The translations under genes and the position numbers were made by a program. DNA of 24,686 nucleotides, from NCBI GenBank assembly GCA_905397405.1, contig CAJPVJ010000463.1, positions 1 to 24,686 on the forward strand. Direction: 5' to 3'. This stretch comes from Oppiella nova (taxonomy: Eukaryota > Arthropoda > Arachnida > Sarcoptiformes > Oppiidae). Below, piece after piece: positions 1-11,124 of this stretch. Below the pieces are notes generated by a model. That model searched no databases, was not told the DNA's origin, and was given only the letters and a program-made list of their open reading frames with translations. The first letter of the stretch is position 1; each line of letters opens with the position of its first letter.

Positions 1-1269
1 GCTTCGGCGACGACCGACAGATAGGCCTCAACCGCACTCTTGGTATGTAAGGGTCCGTACAGTACGTTGGCGTCCAATGGGTCGCCCACTCGGATCTGCG
101 CGAACGCCTTCTTCAGGCCAGCGATCACTCTGTCGTACACCTGAAGACATCAATTCAGTTGTCATCCATTTGTTTGTTATGTTTTCTGTTGCGGGACTAC
201 CTTTTCGTGAAGAATGAGTCGTCGAGTTGTGGTACACCTCTGACCGGCAGTTCCGGCGCAGGCAAAGACGGCCGCTCTCACAGCCATATCGAGATCGGCG
301 TCTTCGCAGACTATGATTGCGTTATTTCCTCCCAATTCGAGTATACTTTTGCCGAACCGACTCTGAACGGCCAGACCTACCCTATGGCCGACGCCTGTGC
401 TGCCGGTGAACGACACGAGGGGCAGCCTCTCGTCTTTGGCCATCGACTCGCCCACATCGGCGCCGCCGCACACCAGCGAACATATGGCACCGGGCAGTGA
501 GTTGGCCTCAAATATGTCGGACACGATCTTCGTGACGGCTATACTGCAGAGGGGTGTCGTGGGCGCCGACTTCCACACCATAGTATCCCCGCAGACCAAC
601 GCCAACGCGTTATTCCAGCCGAAGACGGCCACCGGGAAGTTGAAGGCAGTGATGATACCGACGCAGCCCAAGGGGTTCCAGTTCTCCATCAGCACGTGTC
701 CCGGCCTTTCCGACGGCAACACCTTTCCGTCGAGCATACGGGACAGACCGACTGCGTAGTCGCAGATATCGATGTACTCCTGAACCTCGCCCTCCCCTTC
801 GCTCAATATCTTTCCCATTTCCAGTGACACCAGTCGTCCCAAATCGGCTTTCCTCTCTCGCAACCCGTTTCCTATTTGTCTCACTATTTCGCCCCTCTGT
901 GGCGCCGGTATGTCTGGCAAAATGTTTATCATGAAAGTTAATCGCGAAATTAATACTACCCTCCAATGCCATACCGGCCCATATTTTCCACGCCGATTGC
1001 GCCGCTTTGACAGTAGTCTCATAGTCTTGTAGATCACCCGTTAATACCTCAGCGATCACCCGGTTATTGGCCGGACATACCGATTGAATGACCTGTCGAT
1101 TAAATACACAAATTGAATGAGTTATACAATAATATAGTCGTACCTATAATTAACATACCGGTCCGTTTCCACTCCACTCGTGGTGATAGACTCCGAGGTT
1201 CTTACGCTTAATGCCGAGTCGTTTGAGAAAATCGTATTTACTGTCGTCGACGAGAAAGTTTGAGGACAT
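1..1269 (-). CDS. ALDH7A1: Alpha-aminoadipic semialdehyde dehydrogenase (antiquitin), 3' end outside window
   Basis: NAD-dependent aldehyde dehydrogenase that oxidises alpha-aminoadipic semialdehyde in lysine breakdown; known antiquitins act in mitochondria and cytosol. Exons read on the minus strand: 1269-1159, 1092-975, 913-201 and 140-1, joined by GT-AG introns of 66, 61 and 60 bp, all in frame. The visible part is about 360 of roughly 510 residues. Seen motifs: WNPLG and ITAFNFPV of the cofactor fold, FTGSTGVG, the active-site glutamate in LELGGNN, and the catalytic cysteine in [12 protein letters not shown]. The antiquitin-type stretches [19 protein letters not shown] and VLYGPLHTK separate it from other ALDH families. 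The ATG at 1269 matches the cytosolic start. The frame stays open upstream to an acceptor-like AG near 1301, so a mitochondrial leader exon may lie further up. The C-terminus runs off base 1. Confidence 0.95.
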
Positions 1270-1607
1270 GGCTCTGCACTGGTATGCCAACGGACTACTG
1301 GTTTGAAAATGCAATAAAATAATCAAAAATATGTCTCAAATGAATTCAAGGATAAAAGTGTTGAGCGAATCGCTTGCGGTTTACAATTTATAGTGCCTTT
1401 GATAGCTGTATAGCGAAAAGCTTTGTACACTTTTGGACAATTTGTTTAGTTTTGCGAAACAAGTGATTGAATTCATGAGTTTATTATAATTTATTATAAT
1501 ATTTCATACAAAACAAACTTTTTTAGTTAAATATGAGTTTTGTGTCTCGACTTTCACTGTGTATTATGCGCTGGTGTTTCCAACTGATCGATAAAAAAGG
1601 ACACAAA
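1270..1607. other. Non-coding stretch upstream of ALDH7A1
   Basis: AT-rich sequence with no convincing ORF. It may hold the ALDH7A1 5' region or first intron, since the frame before the ATG is open to about 1301. It ends at a 130 bp inverted copy of 5740-5869. Confidence 0.5.
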
Positions 1608-1737
1608 TTTTGTTTTTCTCAAAATATATACTGAAACTTGTTATCAGAATATGTTTAGAGGACTGATAGTGCGATAGGAATACCTGTCAATACAAGAGAT
1701 GTTTGCCTAAAGGTATTCGAGGAGTACTTTCTTTAAA
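1608..1737. repeat. 130 bp inverted repeat, left copy
   Basis: The reverse complement of 5740-5869, with no mismatch seen by eye. Its right edge meets the Rab7 exon with only a 2 bp shared AA. The Rab7 reading frame breaks exactly here, so this is a junction of two sequences, not a normal intron. See the finding on misjoined ends. Confidence 0.9.
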
Positions 1738-3028
1738 CTCGTCTCTCCAGGAGTCCAACGACTTGAAAGTGTTGGGCGCCGTCACGTCAAAGACCAATAC
1801 GCAACAGTCGGCGCCCCTATAGAAGGCGACGCCCAGCGACTGGAACCGCTCCTGGCCTGCGGTATCCCATATCTGCGGCCAAACAGTTGTCATCAAATGC
1901 AATACATTGTAAGTTATGTGTAATACAAGTAATCAACAAATAATAAACAGTGAGACAATCAGTTCAATGAAGTCATATGTTTTCATTTCATATGAGTTGC
2001 GAGTAATTATAGAAAAGACTAATTTTTTGAGATTAGATAAAGAGTTGGGACACAAATGGCATCAAATCATAGCGTTTTAGTGACTATTAAAATAACGTTT
2101 TGGATACATTTAACGATAAAATCAATGAGAGATATCTGCCATTACTATAGTTTTATGCATACATTACTCATAAATGAGTTATAAATAATATTGGCGTAAA
2201 TAATTAAATACTAATCGCAGTAAAAGTGTTTTATAAATAAAATAAAATACAATAACAACTAAAAAAATCAATGCATTTGTGAACCAATTAAGTGATGAAA
2301 ACGAGGAAACAAATGAGAGACGCATTAAAAGGCAGACAAAATTATAAATAACTCATAGGTTTTTGGCGTTAATATAGTCTCAGAGTTTTGGTGCAAATAA
2401 TTAATTCAAAACTCGGTTTAAAGAGAATTAAAGGCTAAAAAATCGCCTCAAATATTTGGCTTTCAATCAAATATCTCGCGAATCGGTGTAACAAATGAAA
2501 AGCCAATTGAATGGATCAGTGATTGTAATCGACGGCTGATATGACACCCAGTGATGGACTACAGGAGTGTTGACATTGAAATCAGATGTCAATGCAATTC
2601 ATAGCTATTTCTTACTGTTATGTCATTTCATGACTCAATTCACACTAAATATCATATGTTTTTGGTTTAAGACAAAGACAACAATCACACCAATTGTGTG
2701 GACAAGTGGTGAGAGGATCAGTGGGTCAGTGGTATGGGTGGGACTCACCCTCCCTTCACCACCACTCCGACTGGACGTAACACTGCTCAGACAGCAGCTG
2801 CTGGTGGAGAAACCACTCTTTCAGGCGTGGCTACCAGCGGAACATAACCAACCTCTTGAACACCAAGTGCTATTGGTTCATCAGTGATGTCTTGCCGACG
2901 CTGTAAGACATAGACATATCAACAATCAGTATATCTGTGGGACAAATGGTTAGCCATCATCAGCAGCACACATACCCACTATCGCCCAAAATGATCACTT
3001 TTAACAGCACTTTCTTTCGCGACGCCAT
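1738..3028 (-). CDS. Rab7: Rab7 small GTPase, 5' half (exons 1-3), exon 2 corrupted and exon 3 cut
   Basis: Late-endosome and lysosome GTPase that directs endosome maturation and fusion. Exon 1 (3028-2976) encodes [18 protein letters not shown]. Exon 2 (2900-2774) opens with VGKTSLMNQ, completing the P-loop GDSGVGKTS. From 2870 downward its sequence is nonsense unless the plus strand is read backwards without complementing. It then gives NHKFSNQYKATIG, ADFLTKEV and VDDRLVTMQ in frame, followed by a GT donor. Exon 3 (from 1872) encodes the G3 box WDTAGQE and [19 protein letters not shown], then stops abruptly at 1738, where a foreign 130 bp repeat begins. The missing remainder is at 24044-24686. 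Exons 1-2 total 180 nt, so exon 3 starts in phase 0. Intron 2 is about 900 bp. Confidence 0.93.
2741..2870. other. Block written as plain complement (not reversed) inside Rab7 exon 2
   Basis: Reading the plus strand from 2870 down to 2774 without complementing restores the Rab7 switch I region to the exon end at VTMQ, then a GTCAGC donor. The boundary at 2870 is fixed by the reading frame. The far boundary at 2741 is inferred from the 130 bp length of the two Chk1 blocks. Confidence 0.88.
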
Positions 3029-4030
3029 TAGTAGTGATGTCTGTCTGTCTGTGGATGTGTTGGACGAGTCGATTGGTAATCGGTTGACAGTATTACGTGT
3101 GGGAGGATGTGGTGGTTAGTAGTGGTGATAGTGTTGTGGTGTCTGTAACCGTAAGATCAATGGATAAGTGATGTGTCATATGATTGTAAAACTGCCCACA
3201 AATCCAGTCATTCACACAAAAGCCTTACAATAAGTGCAGTCAATGTTACACTCACTGTTCAAATGCAAACAACACTCAGACCATAGATATGGCGTACTAT
3301 ACAAGCGTTGAGCGTCCGATAGGTAACACTACGCTCGCTGTCATGTTCCCAACTATTTGGGAAAGTTTTATTCAGATTTAAGTGGACTTGTCTCATGTAA
3401 TTTGGCTTTAACCAATTATCCGGGGGGTTAATTAAATTGTTGTATCAATTTATATGTATTGAACAAAGTTTGTATAATAAATATGAATATTCTCGTTGTT
3501 GCCAATGGGAGGGAATGTAAGAGTTTGGGGAAACTATTGCATCGTATGTTTGCGCAGTATATAAACAATAATATGAGTCATTCACACATTACGTATAAAT
3601 AGTTCACAAAAAAACTTTAATCAAATCTATCGATGATTGAGGGGAAGAGGCGTTAAACTCTTGGAAATATACTTAAACTCTTACCGCAGAGGTGATACAC
3701 CCACACACTGTAGTCATGTAATGGAAAGGTATGTCAAGGTTTGACACTCAGTGAGTCGATCCCCAAACTTATACTCAAAGTTTGGAAACTTTTTTCATTA
3801 TTTAAAATTATAGGGAAATGAGAGTGAATTGAATGGGAGGAGGAGAAAGTGAGTGAATTGAAAACATCCGGATCATTTGGGAACAATAAATGCAACTTTA
3901 TTTTATATTAATCGCTTACATCAGTACAGTATTAAAAATAATTATATTTTGGTTTAACATAAAAAACAAAACGGATATTTCAATAAATAAAATGACAATA
4001 AAAACATACATCCATAACATGAACACCGAT
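3029..4030. other. Spacer upstream of Rab7 and downstream of the ZDHHC23-like gene
   Basis: No convincing coding exon on either strand. It should contain the Rab7 promoter and 5' UTR (just above 3028) and the 3' UTR of the ZDHHC23-like gene (just below 4031). No clear TATA box or other named element was recognised. Confidence 0.5.
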
Positions 4031-5197
4031 TTAACTGATGTAACCGCCATTTGAATAGTTATTAAGTTTAATGTATTTAACGGTGTTTTGTCTCTTAAAT
4101 AACGAGAGGGCCAGTCGTTTGAGGAGACAAAACACAATACACACCGCAATCAGGAGTGAGTAGATGGCGGACACGAAACACAGTTTAATGCTTCAAAAAA
4201 GCATTCAAAATCATCGTTAGTTTCAAAGCATTTGAAAAATAAATGCATTTATCGTGCATTAATCGATACTCACTCGCCATCGAAGTAGACATCGGAACAG
4301 TCTTCAGGAATCAGAACCGTCCACAACAGTAGCCGCGAGTGACATATCGTGGTTAATGTCAGTTGAGATCCATATATGAGTGCTATTGAGGCCAACACTT
4401 GACTCAATACGTAAACCGTGTAAAACCTGTGACTGACGGCCGACCGAATCCAGTGGTTGTAAATCATTTGGTCGTAATTCTGTGTCTGCGTCTGCAGTTC
4501 CAACTCATTCTTCCTGATGAACATCACCAGAATCACAGACAAAGCGGTCAACGCTATTAAGACAAAGTTTTCGGCGATAAGTATCTCGAGATACGGAACC
4601 ACTTCCAGTTCGAACACAAGTCTATTGAATGCATGATTTAAAGTTAATTTATAATGTAATTTAAAAGTATTCAAAAGTTATCTCACATTAAGATAACCAA
4701 CGATGAGATACTCCATGAGAGGAAGAACTGTGATTACAATTGAATGCAATTATTATTGAGATATTTAGAGACCATTATCGGAGGAATGAGTGCTTACTTT
4801 CGTTTGTCTCAATCGATTGGTGGAGTTATAGTAGAGTCGAGCGCCGCATATAAGTGCCGGCAAACCAATCAATAAAGCGATTGGTGTAGCGATGGGACCG
4901 ATCGATGCGATGTATAAGACAATTACCAAGTTTGTCTCAATCGATTGGTGGAGTTATAGTAGAGTCGAGCGCCGCATATAAGTGCCGGCAAACCAATCAA
5001 TAAAGCGATTGGTGTAGCGATGGGACCGATCGATGCGATGTATAAGACAATTACCAGAAGAATTGGCGCACAGATAATGTCACCAAATGGTTGGTATCGC
5101 TTATGGGAGTAGTGCTCATGAAGACCATCAACAGCTGTTCTGATCATTGAGTCAAATGTTGTTAAGTGGTGTCGCGAGTGATACACAATTTGATGAT
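4031..5197 (-). CDS. ZDHHC23-like multi-pass membrane protein lacking the DHHC domain, 5' end missing
   Basis: Exons on the minus strand: 5197-4798 (containing a 128 bp direct repeat), 4727-4687, 4621-4274 and 4190-4031. All junctions are GT-AG and in frame; the stop is TAA at 4033-4031. With one repeat copy removed, about 272 residues remain, carrying four or more hydrophobic segments. From memory of the ZDHHC23 palmitoyltransferase family, RQTKFFLSW..., VFELEVVP and IYGSQLTLTTIC line up with the membrane segments on both sides of the catalytic domain. The cysteine-rich zinc domain with its DHHC motif is absent: only about 20 residues separate FIRKN from NHWIRSAVSHRFY, which resembles the end of that domain with its cysteine changed to alanine. 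The first visible exon begins at an acceptor (TTTTAG), so N-terminal exons are missing; none was found before 5740. Confidence 0.72.
4802..5057. repeat. 128 bp tandem direct repeat inside a ZDHHC23-like exon
   Basis: 4802-4929 is repeated as 4930-5057, identical except at the last base. The length is not a multiple of three, so two copies would break the membrane-protein frame, while one copy reads cleanly from GDIICAP to NRLRQTK and then a GTAAGC donor. It is most likely an unmerged overlap of two assembly pieces. Confidence 0.9.
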
Positions 5198-5739
5198 CTA
5201 AAAGACAACAAAATATATCCTAAAAATATCTTTTTTGGAAAATCAATACTATTTTCATTATTACAATTTATATTGATTTTTAAACAAAATATTTGTGTTG
5301 AATTTCAATATTCAGTCAATTAATGCTAAATTTTAATTCAGTGTAATAGTTATTGAAATTAAATATTTGTTTCCAATTTAGAAATGAAATTCTTTAATAA
5401 ATTTACAGTAATTTCAGTTTTGTATTACATGGCAAACAATGTTGAAAAAAGTTTAAAAACTAAATGTTAAAAATCAAACAATTTTTATTGGATTTTCAGA
5501 TGTTTATACTATGAAGCAATGAATCATTCAAATGTAAATCAAATAAATATGAAATTTATTGATATTCAATATTGATTAGATATAATTTACAGCACATTCT
5601 GTTTCCAACAATATTTAGAGGTTATTATTCAATAAAAATTTGTGTCCCAAAACTTATAAAATTAAATTTTACACCATTTTTCTGATAATAATTTGATTTA
5701 AAAAAGTTTTAGACTATTTCGCATTGAAAGCATCATCTC
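5198..5739. other. AT-rich stretch, probably intron of the ZDHHC23-like gene
   Basis: Very AT-rich with many stops on both strands. No exon encoding the missing N-terminus could be recognised. It ends at the inverted repeat starting at 5740. Confidence 0.45.
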
Positions 5740-5869
5740 TTTAAAGAAAGTACTCCTCGAATACCTTTAGGCAAACATCTCTTGTATTGACAGGTATTCC
5801 TATCGCACTATCAGTCCTCTAAACATATTCTGATAACAAGTTTCAGTATATATTTTGAGAAAAACAAAA
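5740..5869. repeat. 130 bp inverted repeat, right copy
   Basis: Reverse complement of 1608-1737. Similarity stops sharply at both edges. The missing 5' end of the ZDHHC23-like gene lies just before this boundary, suggesting that the join here is also unreliable. Confidence 0.9.
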
Positions 5870-7031
5870 AGTCGTGTCGATTGTCCGCTATTTTCGCCTT
5901 TTAAAAAAGTCTTAAGCCATAGACTATACGGCGAAATAAAATGCTAAACTCCTTAAGCCCTGCGGCGGAACAGCTTTTTTCACTCAACAAATACTACTAG
6001 AAAACTGTGATTCAGTTTATCTTATAGTAAAAATAAGTTTTTTACATAACTGTGCGATGGGAACAACTTTTTAAAAACTAAACTCTCAGTGTATGTGTAT
6101 TAGCTAACGGGGCTCATAACTGTATTATATAATTTTGGCACAGGTATATATCCATAGTGGTGGTAAGCCATAGCCTTGGCACTAGTATTTCAGTGATACT
6201 TATTTGGTAACAAACATTGAGTTCAAAAACCTTATAATTAACGGAGAGTTTTGAAGTCAATTAACTTATAGTTTAATGAGAAAAAATAGCGTCTATTTGT
6301 GTGCCACCAGTCAGTCTGTATGGTGTGATTGTGTGTCAAATCAAATCTGTAAATACGAGTGGAAAAGGTATTATCGCTAATACAGGCAACTGTCCAATAC
6401 TTTACTGTTATATTGTGCGCTCATATCTCATATGTATTGATAGGATAGCGAACCAACGCCTGTGCTCTGCATACGAGTAGTGAATGCAGAGTCCGCTATA
6501 GACTGTAAATGTGTGCTAAAGTGTGTTATCAATGATAATATGGTTTATGTTTGTATTGATAGACACTGTGTGTGAGTGTGTGTTGTGTGCAGTGAACTAC
6601 ATATGAGTTAACCATTTGATTGCCATTTGATTACTATATCTGTGAACACATTGTTGTCATCGATATCACGGTTACACTCATTACCAGACATCGCAAGTAA
6701 TACCCATTCAGGCAGTCATTCAAACACACGTAACACCACTACTCGTGAGGGACACCACTGCCATCGCCTCCCATATATCGGCCACCACTTCATTGGCGGT
6801 GACACCGATCCGCAGATACCATTGTCTTCGCCACTCAATTGTGTCACCAATTCGTTGCCATTCAATGATTATTATCTCGTAATTGGTTTGAATGAATGGT
6901 TTGATTGCGGAGTCAAACGAGTCATACAAACCATTGCATCAAAAGCCGGCTTTTGGTGACAAACGAGCCATCGATCCATTGAACGCTCGCTTTCTGGTGG
7001 ACACACATCTGATCCGTTGGTCGCACTCAAG
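5870..7031. other. Upstream region of the ABCD transporter gene
   Basis: AT-rich to about 6600, then closer to balanced composition up to the ABCD start. ORFs at 6627-6959 (+) and 6720-6929 (-) overlap each other and resemble no family I know, so this is more likely promoter and 5' UTR. A perfect 8 bp hairpin (CTCTGCAT...ATGCAGAG) sits at 6465-6491; its meaning is unknown. Confidence 0.5.
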
Positions 7032-8893
7032 ATGACGGTCGTTATGTCGAAGATGCGGCAGATGTCTGAGTCGGTGGGCGTTCCCAACCACTACCTAACG
7101 CGCGGCATATCCTACGCCATCTTCGCGGCCTACTTCGCGCGCATCGGTTACCCATACGTGAAGAATGCCATTTCAAACGTGTCATCGCAGGTGAGGTCAG
7201 CGCAGGACAAGATCTCGACCACCAGTCCCGAGAAGCAGCCATCGGCGGGCGACGCGCCCCCTCCGGACGTGTTGGTGTCGGGTCTGCGCCGGCAGTCGTC
7301 GTCCGGCGCCGCGAGGGGTCACAAGAAGAAGGACTCGTACTCCAACTTCGGCCCAAATCGGGACAACTTCTTCGGCCAATTCGAGGAGTTTGCGATCAGA
7401 ATGTTGTATAAGTTTCAGACCATAACCGGCATTAACGTGACATTCATTGTGCAACTCATTAAACTGATCCGCATAATGGTGCCCGGCTTGCGCACCGTGG
7501 AGGTGTCCCTTCTCATACTCCATACCGTGTCGCTCGTGTCGCGCACCTTCCTGTCCATATACGTGGCCAACCTGGAGGGCCACGTAGTGAAGTACATCGT
7601 GCGCCGGGATGTCGTCAACTTCGGTTGGATGCTCTCGAAGTGGCTTCTGGTGGCACTTCCGGCCACTTTCGTCAACTCGTTGATCCGTTTCCTGGAGAGC
7701 CAGTTGTCGCTGGCGTTCCGCACCCGACTCGTGCGGTACGCCTACGAGCTGTACTTCAAGAACGAGACCTATTACGCGGTGTCCAACCTGGACGGCCGCC
7801 TCGAGAACGCCGACCACTCGCTCACCGACGACATCACCTCATTCTCGCAACACTGCGCGCACCTGTACTCGCACGTGACGAAGCCCTTGCTGGACATCTG
7901 TGTCATATCGTTCACGCTGTTCCGTATGGCCCACAATATGGGCGCTCAGGGCATGCCGGGCCCTATGATGGCGTCGGTGGTCGTGCTGTTCACGCACGGC
8001 ATGTTGCGGTGGGCGTCGCCCAAGTTTGGCAAACTGGTGGCCGAGGAGGCCCGCCGTAAGGGGTACTTGAGATTCATTCACTCGCGAGTCATAGCCAACG
8101 CCGAAGAGATCGCTTTCTATGGCGGCCACCAAATCGAGATGAATATACTCCAGAGAGCGTACAAAGAGTTGGCGCGACAGATGAATGTCATCTTCAATAA
8201 GCGCTTGTGGTATATAATGCTCGAGCAGTTCCTCATGAAGTACGTGTGGAGCGCCACGGGAATGGTGATCATTGCCGTGCCGGTGATGACCGGCATGAAT
8301 GTGTCCAAAATGGTGGCGTCCGATGATAGCGACCAGCCTATAGATGATGTCAGCGAACGGACGCAGTATATGACGACCGCTAAGAATATACTGATTGCCG
8401 GCGCCGATGCTCTCGAGAGACTGTTGTCGTCCTATAAAGAGGTAAATATTGTTTTTGTTTAAACCATATGTTTTGAAAGTTTGAATCGTTTTTCATAGTT
8501 TTTGTCCAAAAGTTTAACTTTTCTAGTGTTTAGTTCAGAAATTGATGGTTTAATAAATCTTAAAGTTTTGTATTAAGAGTTATGTTTGATATCTATTCAG
8601 GAATTGTTTTTTACATTTGAATGTCTTGTCGTTTATTTATTTAAAATCCATTTGTCATCTCCTAATCCACTGATTAATGGTCGTGTGTTTGTGTGTCTCT
8701 CTCTGTGCTCGTGGTGTAGGTGACAGAGTTGGCCGGATATACGGGTCGTGTGGCGAAGATGTTGACCGTCTTTGAAGAGGTCAGCGAAGGAAAGTTCAAA
8801 CGAACGGTCGCTAAGTCTTCAAACAAACTCAAGAAATCTAATCAATCGTTACTTTCGTTCAGCGATGGAATGCCTGATATTAAAGGTTTGTTG

Positions 8894-8924
<31 letters not shown>

Positions 8925-10116
8925 ATTCAGTTGCATTCAATCATTTTTACTGATTTGTTATATTTATTTCAAGACTATTATTATATTCACATCAGAATTC
9001 TGTTTCAAATGATTAATAAATATTTATTAATAAAAATTTATCTCATTTTTAGGTCAAGTGACTGAAGTGTGTGGTTATATACGCTTAGAGGACGTGCCTA
9101 TTATTACTCCAAATTGTGATATAGTCGTTCCCAGTCTATCGTTTACGGTATTACATAATCACTTGTTTTTCCTTATCATATCAATACTTTTGACTACAAA
9201 TGTATTCAATAATTAATACCAATTGTAATGTCATTGACATCACAGATGACAACAGACATGCATTTGTTGATCACCGGACCCAACGGTTGCGGAAAGAGCT
9301 CACTGTTCCGCATACTGGCCGGTCTGTGGCCCACATTTGGCGGCAAACTAGAGCGGCCGGAGTCGAAGCAAATGTTTTACATACCGCAGCGGCCGTACAT
9401 GTCGTTGGGCACCCTCCGGGACCAAGTCATATACCCCGACGACTGGGAGACTATGCAAAGCAAGGGCGTGACGGACGAGGACCTCGTGGAGATACTGACT
9501 CAGGTGCACCTCAAACACATTGTCATACGCGAGGGCGGGTGGGACGGTAAGGGCGACTGGAAGGACATCCTCAGCGGCGGCGAGAAGCAGCGCATGGGAA
9601 TGGCCCGCCTTTTCTATCATAGGTGTGACCAGATTTTTGTTGACTATTGGTTTGGGTTTTTTGGTATTAATGAGCGGTTTGTTTGACTTTTGGCGTAGAC
9701 CTGAGTTCGCGCTGTTGGACGAGTGCACGAGCGCCGTGTCCATCGACGTCGAGAGCCAAGTGTACCAAACGGCCAAAGATATGGGCATATCGTTGATCAC
9801 TATCACACACCGGCCCTCGTTGTGGAAATTTCACACCCATCTGTTGCAGTTCGATGGGGAGGGCGGGTGGCGTCTGGAGCCACTCGACACGTCCACCCGA
9901 TTGACGCTGCGCGAGGAGAAGGAGAAGTTGGAGTCATCGCTGGGAGGAGTGCCTAAAATGCAGAACCGTTTGCAGGAGTTGTGCTCCATATTAGGCGAAG
10001 ACAGTGTCCTATTGTTGCCCAAACACGACGACGACTATCAGTCGATTAACTCCAGTTCCCAGAAGTCGGACGAGTCGGCCGACCTGTCCGACACCAGTCA
10101 CGTCAGCTCTGACTAA
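7032..10116 (+). CDS. ABCD1: Peroxisomal ABC half-transporter, ABCD1/ABCD2 type (ALDP-like)
   Basis: Half-transporter of the peroxisome membrane that imports very-long-chain fatty acyl-CoA for beta-oxidation; it works as a dimer. Exons 7032-8441, 8720-8885, 9053-9147, 9246-9622 and 9699-10116 join in frame to 821 residues (human ABCD1 has 745). The first exon carries the whole membrane domain, including [25 protein letters not shown], the EAA-like region [11 protein letters not shown] and [15 protein letters not shown]. The nucleotide-binding domain shows Walker [10 protein letters not shown] (about 568-576), signature LSGGEKQR (about 666-673), Walker [11 protein letters not shown] and the switch histidine in ITHRPSLWK. 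The ATG at 7032 is the first in the frame; the frame is open a few codons upstream without ATG. The serine- and proline-rich stretch near residues 60-100 is longer than I expect and looks unstructured. Composition is far more GC-rich than the flanks. Confidence 0.96.
8894..8921 (+). repeat. (TC)14 microsatellite in an ABCD intron
   Basis: Pure TC dinucleotide run just after the GT donor at 8886. It lies in a 167 bp intron and does not touch coding sequence. Confidence 0.95.
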
Positions 10117-11124
10117 ACAGCAATACCTATCATCCGATGGATTAAACTAATCATTCATTTTGTATTTCATTATTATTTATGTTATTTTGAGCACAAATTT
10201 TATTTCGCAAAACAATAGTATAATATATTTATGAAAATGAATGAAATTATTAATGAGTTTTTATGAGTTTATTATAAATCAATTATAGATTGTGATTAGC
10301 ATTATGATTATGATTTTAATTATGAGTATTTAATTTCCATGTTTTAGTTTATATATTTGTTTTTAGTTATTAAATTGATTTTAATTTTTTAAATAGAAAA
10401 CTGTGATAAATACGAACGAAAATTATGTCACATTTTATCGTTAAATAGGCTTTAATTCTGATTAAATAATTACAGACTAAGAGTCGACTCAATCGAATAC
10501 ACAATTAGATCTTGTTTTATATGTACTGAAGTAAACACAACGGTAACTAAATGTAAGTATTAACACAAATATTAATTCAAAAATCTGAGGCTAACCCACA
10601 AACTTTTGAGTTATTAATAGTGATTAATCTCTCTCTTAACTTGACTTTAAGTTGAATATATTAATTTATTTATTTAATACACGTTTGTATTTTAATGTAA
10701 TAATTGATTCAATTAGTGAATTGATTGAAAATGTGTTTTTTAAACAGTATGTAATATTCAGATAAATGAATGAACTGAATAACTCAATTGACAAATGTTG
10801 TTTTTGTCGCAAACAAATAAATTGTATTGTATTTAAAATTTAAATAAACCGCTCATTGATTATAACATGTGATGAATGGCTTATTTCGATGCGTTCACGC
10901 ATTTCTCGAAGCGGATAACCAGCGGTGCTACACGCGGGCAGCGAGTAACCCAGTCGCGAGCCCAGTGCACAAGTGGGTAAAACTACCGTAATTAACGCCG
11001 TTTTTATAACAGTAAACAAAACAAAAACAAATGTAATTTATCTCCAATTGTGTTAATCGTATGCTTAGTCACGGATATTATCGCATTGCCATCGAAAGAC
11101 AATCCATTGCTTACCACCATCTGA
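10117..11124. other. AT-rich spacer between ABCD and Chk1
   Basis: No coding sequence seen. It should hold the ABCD 3' UTR and the Chk1 promoter. A short GC-richer patch around 10880-10980, just before Chk1, is the only contrast; no named motif was recognised. Confidence 0.55.

Noticed and set aside
2745-2752. Good-looking GGTGAGT donor on the minus strand near the end of the odd Rab7 exon
   Set aside because: It arises only in the complemented block; the restored exon ends earlier, at VTMQ followed by GTCAGC.
2567-3119. Plus-strand ORFs over the Rab7 5' exons
   Set aside because: The minus strand carries Rab7 here; the first ORF owes part of its length to the complemented block.
6627-6959. 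Open frames on both strands upstream of the ABCD start
   Set aside because: They overlap each other, show no recognisable domain and have no splice link to the ABCD frame; more likely 5' UTR or promoter.
7042-7817. Long minus-strand and shifted ORFs across the ABCD first exon
   Set aside because: Shadows of a GC-rich coding exon whose plus-strand frame matches the ABCD family throughout.
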